Shown: one piece after another, positions 57,757 through 64,000 of the stretch | Layout: every line of letters begins with the position of its first letter | Numbering within the stretch: the first letter of the stretch is position 1 | Origin: Zea mays | Lineage: Eukaryota; Streptophyta; Magnoliopsida; Poales; Poaceae | DNA: 64,000 nucleotides | NCBI RefSeq assembly: GCF_902167145.1 | Contig: NC_050100.1 | Location: forward strand, 216,684,081-216,748,080 | Direction: 5' to 3' | Program-made: the position numbers and the translations under genes | The notes under the pieces: model-generated | Told to the model about the DNA's origin: nothing | The model's database searches: none | Seen by the model: only the letters and a program-made list of their open reading frames with translations

Positions 57757-60700
57757 GATGTTTTCAAGTTGTTCATATACCTCGCACCTAGGCAAAGTTT
57801 AGTTGTCAAGGAAGGGTCGGCCTAGCCTCGGCAAAGCCCGACCCTCCCTCGGGGGCTAAAAGGGGGGAGACCCCCTCTGCGTCGAATTTTTCCTCGAAAA
57901 AGGATCTCTTTTTAGCAGGATTTCTTTCGTGCTTCTTGACTACTTCGGAAAGCGGATCCTGGAAACGACGAGGTACACGTAAGCAGCCAAGGCTGACCGA
58001 GCCGAGGGACTCCTACGCCTCCGGGATACGGATACCTCACTCGTCCCTTTCTGCGATAAGTAACTTGCGCTCGGGTAAGGCGACTCCGTGGACCGAACGA
58101 GTCATCACGTTCGGAAGCTCTCCTGCCGAAGCAGTCCTTCAAGCTTTCTCGGCTAAGTCGGGGACAGGGCCTCATGGACGGGTGAAAGTACGCGTAAGCG
58201 GCAAGGCCGACCGAGCCGAGGGATTCCCACGCCTCTGGGATACGGATACCTCACTCGTCCCTTCCGCGAAAAGCAACTCTCGCTCACACAAACATCCCTG
58301 TTACCGACAGAGTCCAGATGCTCGAAACAGGAGGAAAAAAGACGCAGCTTCGCGAGCGCGGCGAGGGCGTGTTCTTCTGGCCTCGGCGGCCGCAGAAAGC
58401 ACACGTTACAAGATGATCTGATCCTGCAGGCTCGGGTCTTCACGCCGAAGGGAGCCGTAGCACCCTCGGCATCGACGACGTCTTCAGCAAAGCCCGACCC
58501 AGCCTCGGGCGGCGCCGCGGTCCAGGGGCTCCTCCAGGAATCCGGCCCGAGCAGGCGGCTCAACCGGTTACCCCTGGGGCCTCGGTCAACCAGCTTCCAA
58601 GGGCGCCAGCCCGATCCGAGGCCTCGACTGACCGACTTTGGCGTCGGCTCCGCTGACGGACAACACGGCTAGGCTCCGGCCAACCAGGTTCCCCATTCTC
58701 GAGCCAACTCCGCCTTTGTTCATACTGATATCGCTACCCCCGGCCTCGATCCACCGAAGGGCGGCCGAGGGGTCTCTTCAACTAAGCTAGAGGAGCCTCA
58801 CATAACAAGGCCGAACGGGCCGAGGGATTCCTACGCCTCCGGGATACGGATACCTCACCCGTCACCTTGGCACGGGGCAACTCATGCTTGGTGAAGCGGT
58901 TCAGATAATCAAACAGGCGAGACTTAGTGCTCGAAAATGAGGAAAAAACACGGCTCCGTGCCAAAATTACATACACGTTCAGGCCTCGGCAGCCACAATG
59001 AACGAACTCACTGGCATACGAGATGCCACTACCAACGGAACCCCGGTTCCCTCCTCCGCAGGTACGAACAACCCCCCTCCGAAGGGGAAGGCCTGCGGAG
59101 TAACTGAAGAACGATGGGCGGCTCGCTGCCGCCCGTTCCAACCGCGACGGCCACCACCCCTGCCCCAGACAGCGAAGCAGCTTAAGCAGCAGCTTTGGGG
59201 GAGGTGTCGCGGCAGAAGGGCTCCCCCCCGCTGAGGACGAGAACCAGCCATTCAGGCAGGGAGACGGGGACCCAGGGCCCCTAGCGCCCTGCATATCCTG
59301 GCATGGCTGGAGGAAGTCTCCGTGGGGCTCAAGGACGCCCTTCACCCCCGGGCGCAGGGGGAAGAAAGGGGCAGCCGACCCACGCGGAGGCGGCCCCCCG
59401 ACTCGCCTCATCTTCCATCTTGGCCTGGATGACGAAAATCCTTGAGGCCGAGGGAGGAGTAGAGGCCGCGGCCTGGCCCGTTTTCCCCACCGTCGAACTA
59501 GAGGTCACCATCTTGGGTGACCGCCGGTGGCGGGGTGTGGCCAGGCTGCGTGATGAAAATCCTTGAAGCCGAACGATGGCCGAGAGGTACCAACTCCCAT
59601 GGAGTTGCGTTCCTCCAACGAGGAGGCGGAAAGGCGGCGGATACCCCCCATCCGGGGGCTTGGAAGACGGGAAGACCCGACGCTTAAGGGAGGAAGAAGA
59701 CATGGTTGCCTTACGAAGGGAGCCTCCCTCCTTTTAAAGGCAACTCCCCCTACGTGCGCCCCCAGGCGCCGCGGGCCGAGTCTTCTCCAACACGCTCCAA
59801 GGCCCTCCCCTGCGACTCGGGGGCTGGGTCCCGCATGTCATGCAAGCCGGCTCAGGGCAGAAGAAGCCAAACCGCCGCGCATGGTGCGCACGACCGTCCA
59901 GCGGTTACAGGCGACCCCCCATTTTCGCCCAGACCAACGGGCAGAAGGAGCGGGCAGCCATGCAGGCGGCATGCAACCGCGCCAGATGGACGCGCTTCTC
60001 CGACTTCTGACACGCCAGCTTGGAACCCAGGCCCACGCGTCGAGCAATCGGCGCGCCAGTTGCTGCATGCAAGCAACCGCACCGCCACTCGTGCCACCAT
60101 CGCGCCTTTTCGGTTGCGAAGCCTATGCCACGACTCGAGGCGACCCAACAGCGCCAGACTGGCGCGTCGGTCAAAGCGACCGAAAGTGGGCCGGCAGTAA
60201 TAGCGGTGGCAGGCGGGCGGGCGCAGCGGTCACGTCGTCAGCCAGGCTCACGTCCCATCCTGAGACAGCAAGAGAGCCTCCTCTCACGGCGTGAAGACGG
60301 TGCACCCGTGACCCGTTCCTCGAACGGATTGCACGCGCGCAACGGCCGCCCCGCCAACCACTCGCCTCGTCGCATTAACTCCGCGGCAGGACACGCGGCG
60401 CTTCTGGCAGGAGGAGCGCGCGACGCTTCACCTTCGCCGTAATAACCGCGTCAGAAAAGGTACGCCACGTCGTCCGATTTCGTATCCTTTTCTGTTTTCC
60501 TCTTTCTCTATCTCTTGCAACAGGGACCGGGAAAGGGGGATACCTCGAAAGGGATCCTTCTCCGCGAAGGAACCGGGCTCCGAGCCCCCCATTACTGATC
60601 AGGGGTTCGAAGGCTGGCCCCCCGAGGGTTCAACAGTCGCCTCAGATCGCGTGGGCCCGACACCCACTACTGGTCAGGGGTTCGAAGGCCAGCCCCCCGA

Positions 60701-61529
60701 AGGGCTCCATGGCCGCCTCAGGCTACTCGGGCTCCGCGCCCATTACTGATCAGGGGTTCGAAGGCTGGCCCCCGAAGGGTTCACAGTCGCCTCAGACACC
60801 GAGCGAGGGATGACCAGGGGTACGTTCGATACATAACCGAGGCTCGGGCTGCGCTCCCGAGGTACCCTAGGACATTTCCGAGACCAGCGGGAACGATCTT
60901 GTAACGGAATCCCATCGGAGGGAGGCATCGAGCCCTCGGACCCCGTCGCCAGGGGACCGGGTCCGGCAAATCACCCGCAGGTACTTTTGGGCGTGCCTCT
61001 GGGCCCCTAGCCGACCCCCAACGAACGGGGCACGGACGTCCACTCGGATTACCCGCTTGCAGCTCACCGGAGACACCATGTTCGGTGCCCATCGAGGGTA
61101 ACATGGCGCACTCCCCCCCTCCTCCTTGCGGAAAGGCGACGTAGGGGCGTATGTAAAAAGCCGAGTCTGTCCCTGATCGTCCTCTCGCCCTGTGCAGAGG
61201 CTCGGGGGCTGCTCTCGCAAAAACCGGCTCCGGCCAAATCGTTGACAGCGTCAACATACCAGCCCGAGAGCTTGGGCCCCGACCGTGCACCCGGGCTACG
61301 GCCAGTTCGCATGAGGGAACGACCAGGCCAGCCGAAGCGTTAAGCGAAGTATTAAGACCTCGAAGGAGTGTAACCACTCCTCCGAGGCCTCGGGGGCTAC
61401 ACCCGGCGGGTGCGCTCGCGCGCACCCACCGGAACGAAATGCAACCGAGAAAGGCTGGTCCCCTTGCAAAAAAGTGCGACAAAAGCCTCCAAGCGAGTGC
61501 TAACACTCCCTTCGAGGCTCGGGGGCTAC
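57757..61529. other. Huck-like 3' non-coding region
   Basis: 3.8-kb GC-rich spacer between integrase and 3' LTR. Contains dispersed repeats (about 57975-58050, 58188-58282, 58801-58866) sharing GAGGGATTCCTACGCCTCCG-like and GGATACGGATACCTCAC sequences. A three-copy ~75-bp repeat lies at 60574-60798 (core CAGGGGTTCGAAGGCTGGCC), and there are several CTCGGGGGCT motifs resembling the polypurine tract. A minus-strand frame at 60781-61560 (259 codons) is open but unrecognised; a few Tat elements carry an antisense gene in this place. Confidence 0.7.
60574..60798 (+). repeat. three-copy ~75-bp tandem repeat
   Basis: Copies start at about 60574, 60651 and 60727. Each contains ATTACTGATCAGGGGTTCGA or a close variant, then a GGCCCCCCGA-rich part and CGCCTCAG. 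Confidence 0.8.
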
Positions 61530-63269
61530 TGTCGGGGACCATAATTAGGGGTACCCTCAAGGCGCCTAATTCTCAGCTGGTAACCCCCATCAGCATAAAG
61601 CTGCAAAGGCCTGATGGGCGCGATTAAGTCAGGGATCAGTCCACACGAGTGACTCGATCACGCTTCACCCGAGCCTAGCCTCGGCCAAAGGCAGCCGACC
61701 TCGAGAGACTTCCGTCTCGCCCGAGGCCCCCTTTTTATGGCGGACACATCACCGGCTCGCCCAAGGCCTTGGCTTCGCTCAGAAGCAACCTTGACTAAAC
61801 CACCACACCGACTGACCAAATTGCAGGGGCATTTAACGCAAAGGTGGCCTGACACCTCTATCCTGACACACGCCCCCGGCAGAGCCGAGGTGACCGCCGT
61901 CACTCCACCGCTCCACTGGCCAGTCTGACAGAAGGACAGCGCCGCCTGCGCCACTCCGACTGCAGTGCCACTCGACAGAGTGAGTCTGACAGGCAATCAG
62001 GCCTTGCCAAAGGCGCCACGACGAACTCCGCTCCGCCCGACACCAGGGCTCGGACTCGGGCTAAGACCCGGAAGACGGCGAACTCCGCTCCGCCCGACCC
62101 CAGGGCTCGGACTCGGGCTAAGACCCGGAAGACGGCGAACTCCGCTCCGCCCGACCCCAGGGCTCGGACTCGGGCTAAGACCCGGAAGACGACGAACTCC
62201 GCTCCGCCCGACCCCAGGGCTCGGACTCGGGCTAATACCCGGAAGACGGCGAACTCCGCTCCGCCCGACCCCAGGGCTCGGACTCGGGCTAAGACCCGGA
62301 AGACGGCGAACTCCGCTCCGCCCGACCCCAGGGCTCGGACTCGGGCTAAGACCCGGAAGACGGCGAACTCCGCTCCGCCCGACCCCAGGGCTCGGACTCG
62401 GGCTAAGACCCGGAAGACGACGAAACTCCGCCTCGCCCGACCCCAGGGCTCGGACTCCGCCCTGGCCTCGGCCGAACGACTTCCGCCTCGCCCGACCCCT
62501 TGGCTCGGGCTCGGCCACGGCAACAGAAGGCAGACTCAACCTCAGCTTCGGAGGAAACCCCACGTCGCCCTGCCTAGGGCACAGACCGCCACGTCAACAG
62601 GAGGCGCCATCATCATCCTACCCCGAATCGACTCGGGTCACGGAGAACAAGACCGGCGTCTCATCCGGCCAGCTCCGCCAGAGGGGCAATGATGGTGCTC
62701 CACAAGCTCCATGACGACGGCGGCCCCCAGCTCTCTTACGGAAGCCGGACGACGTCAGCAGGGACTCGACCGCTCCAACAGCTGTCCCTCCATCAGGCTC
62801 CGCCGCACCTCCGACAGCCACGACATCACGCCAGCAGGGTGCCCAGATCTCTCCGGCTGCCACATTGGCATGTACCTAGGGCGCTAGCTCTCCCTCCGCT
62901 AGACACGTAGCACTCTGCTACACCACCCCATTGTACACCTGGATCCTCTCCTTACGACTATAAAAGGAAGGACCAGGGCCTTCTCAGAGAAGGTTGGCCG
63001 CGCGGGACCGAGGACGGGACATGCACTCTCTTGGGGCCGCTCGCTTCCCTCACCCGCGTGGACGCTTGTAACCCCCCTACTGCAAGCGCACCTGACCTGG
63101 GCGCGGGACGAACACGAAGGCCGCGGGACTTCCACCTCTCTCACGCTCGGCTCCGGCCACCTCGCCTCTCCCCCCTTCGCGCTCGCCCACGCGCTCGACC
63201 CATCTGGGCTGGGGCACGCAGCACACTCACTCGTCGGCTTAAGGACCCCCATGTCTCGAAACGCCGACA
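61530..63269 (+). repeat. 3' LTR
   Basis: 1740 bp, matching the 5' LTR throughout, with seven 57-bp units at about 62018-62418 and TATAAAAG at 62959-62966. Two single-base indels explain the 2-bp length difference. Confidence 0.95.
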
Positions 63270-63274
63270 AGAGT

Positions 63275-64000
63275 GTACCCAGCGGAGGGACCGATGCTCA
63301 AGGCACCAGTGGCTCCATTCACACGAGACATCTCGTGTGTTTGTTCGATGTAGCCGTACGAAGTCGGTGCAGGAAGATGTACGCAGTGCAGTCCCTCGAA
63401 CGGTCGCCGGGAAGAAGAACAACGACACGCGTCAACTTGGGAAGGCGACGAACAGCAAGCTGTGGACGATCACGCGAGCAGTCGCGAAGACGCTCCCCAA
63501 AAATCTGATCGCCCGCACACCCGTGCAAGTGTATCTCTGCGGTCGGTGATTTCGGAGGCCTGCTCTCCCACTCTCTCTGTGCTCGCAGAAGGTGGGACGG
63601 GAATGTGTTGTTTGCAATTCGCGTGAGATGATTCGCGTAACTGGAAGAGCCCTCCCTCTCCATTCTTATAGGCGGTCAGAAGAAGGGAGAAGGACAACGG
63701 ACAGAAACGGTCGCGCATTAGAGCTGGAAACTGACGACAGTAACTGACGTCCGTTACTAGCCATAAGACAGGAAACGGACGGTTATCATGACGGTCATCG
63801 CTCCAGGCAAAATGCGCAACCGTTTGAAAGGAATATTCGGACCAAGGTCCGATCTGCCACGAGCCACGAGCCACGAGCCACGAGCCACGGCCCGGCCCGG
63901 CCCGGCCCGGCCCGGCCGGCGGCGGCGGCGGCGCGCGCGCGTGTGGCAGTCCTTCATCCTTTTCTCAACTTCTCAATAGATGCACCAATGGTCCACCTAT
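63275..64000. repeat. probable older LTR, interrupted by the Huck-like element
   Basis: Retroelement-like sequence (GTACCCAGCGGAGGGACCG, later GGTGATTTCGGAGGCC) that I associate with a copia LTR of maize. A TATA-like CCTATAAGAATGG on the minus strand at about 63662-63674 suggests minus orientation. The sequence left of 49416 appears to be its other part. Truncated by the window end; family not established. Confidence 0.45.
63857..63945. repeat. compound simple repeat
   Basis: A run of CCACGAG (7-bp units, about four), then CCCGG (about five), then GGC (about five), then GC. Confidence 0.9.

Larger units (their letters stand above)
49421..63269 (+). mobile_element. complete Ty3/gypsy LTR retrotransposon, Huck-like (Tat lineage)
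   Basis: 13,849-bp element: 5' LTR, primer-binding site, single gag-pol frame in the order Gag-PR-RT-RNaseH-INT, a 3.8-kb non-coding 3' region and 3' LTR. LTRs start TGTCGGGG and end CCGACA. The 5-bp target duplication AGAGT is at 49416-49420 and 63270-63274. A purine-rich stretch ending GGCTCGGGGGCTAC abuts the 3' LTR. The name Huck rests on remembered LTR sequence, including its 57-bp repeats; the Tat-type long 3' spacer supports it. Gag-pol contains two in-frame stops. Confidence 0.93.

Overview
This is a nuclear genome window from a grass, most likely maize or a close relative. The evidence is intron-rich plant genes with canonical GT-AG splicing, a long Ty3/gypsy element whose LTR sequence I recognise as Huck-like, Helitrons with the grass-type 3' hairpin and CTAG end, Stowaway and Tourist MITEs, and several L1-type LINE insertions. 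Species assignment is inference from repeat content.

Four host genes can be assembled exon by exon, each giving an intact frame. They are an R2R3-MYB factor (minus, 1716-3015, 3 exons, 322 aa); the TPR/amidase-like outer-membrane receptor OM64 (plus, 19895-27999, 13 exons, 614 aa); an APR-like thioredoxin-fold membrane protein (minus, 32003-34021, 4 exons, 321 aa); and a QUA2/TSD2-type Golgi pectin methyltransferase (minus, 43848-48435, 8 exons, 657 aa). They do not form a pathway and are separated by transposon-rich spacers.

Layout: 1-911 unrecognised; 912-1108 Tourist MITE; 1716-3015 MYB; 4439-4660 two Stowaway MITEs; 6286-7849 Helitron with a captured PP2C fragment; 11132-13763 5'-truncated LINE with a 14-bp target duplication; 15640-17293 two MITEs and a non-autonomous hAT with an 8-bp duplication; 18638-19270 copia gag debris; 19895-27999 OM64, with a decayed Helitron in intron 4 and repeat filler in intron 7; 28479-31682 MITEs; 32003-34021 APRL, with a LINE 3' fragment in intron 1; 34364-35733 a MULE-like element with ~400-bp inverted arms and a perfect 9-bp duplication; 35780-39224 a hAT element with a nearly intact transposase; 40616-41190 LINE debris; 41445-41921 hAT MITE; 42416-42608 Tourist MITE; 43848-48435 QUA2; 49421-63269 a complete 13.8-kb Huck-like element with near-identical LTRs; 63275-64000 probably an older LTR that Huck split.

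I did not find a convincing new multigene system. The most unusual observations are tRNA-like A/B-box segments inside three separate DNA transposons (two Helitrons and the long-armed MULE), a young Huck copy already carrying two in-frame stops, and a Glu in methyltransferase motif I of the QUA2 homolog.
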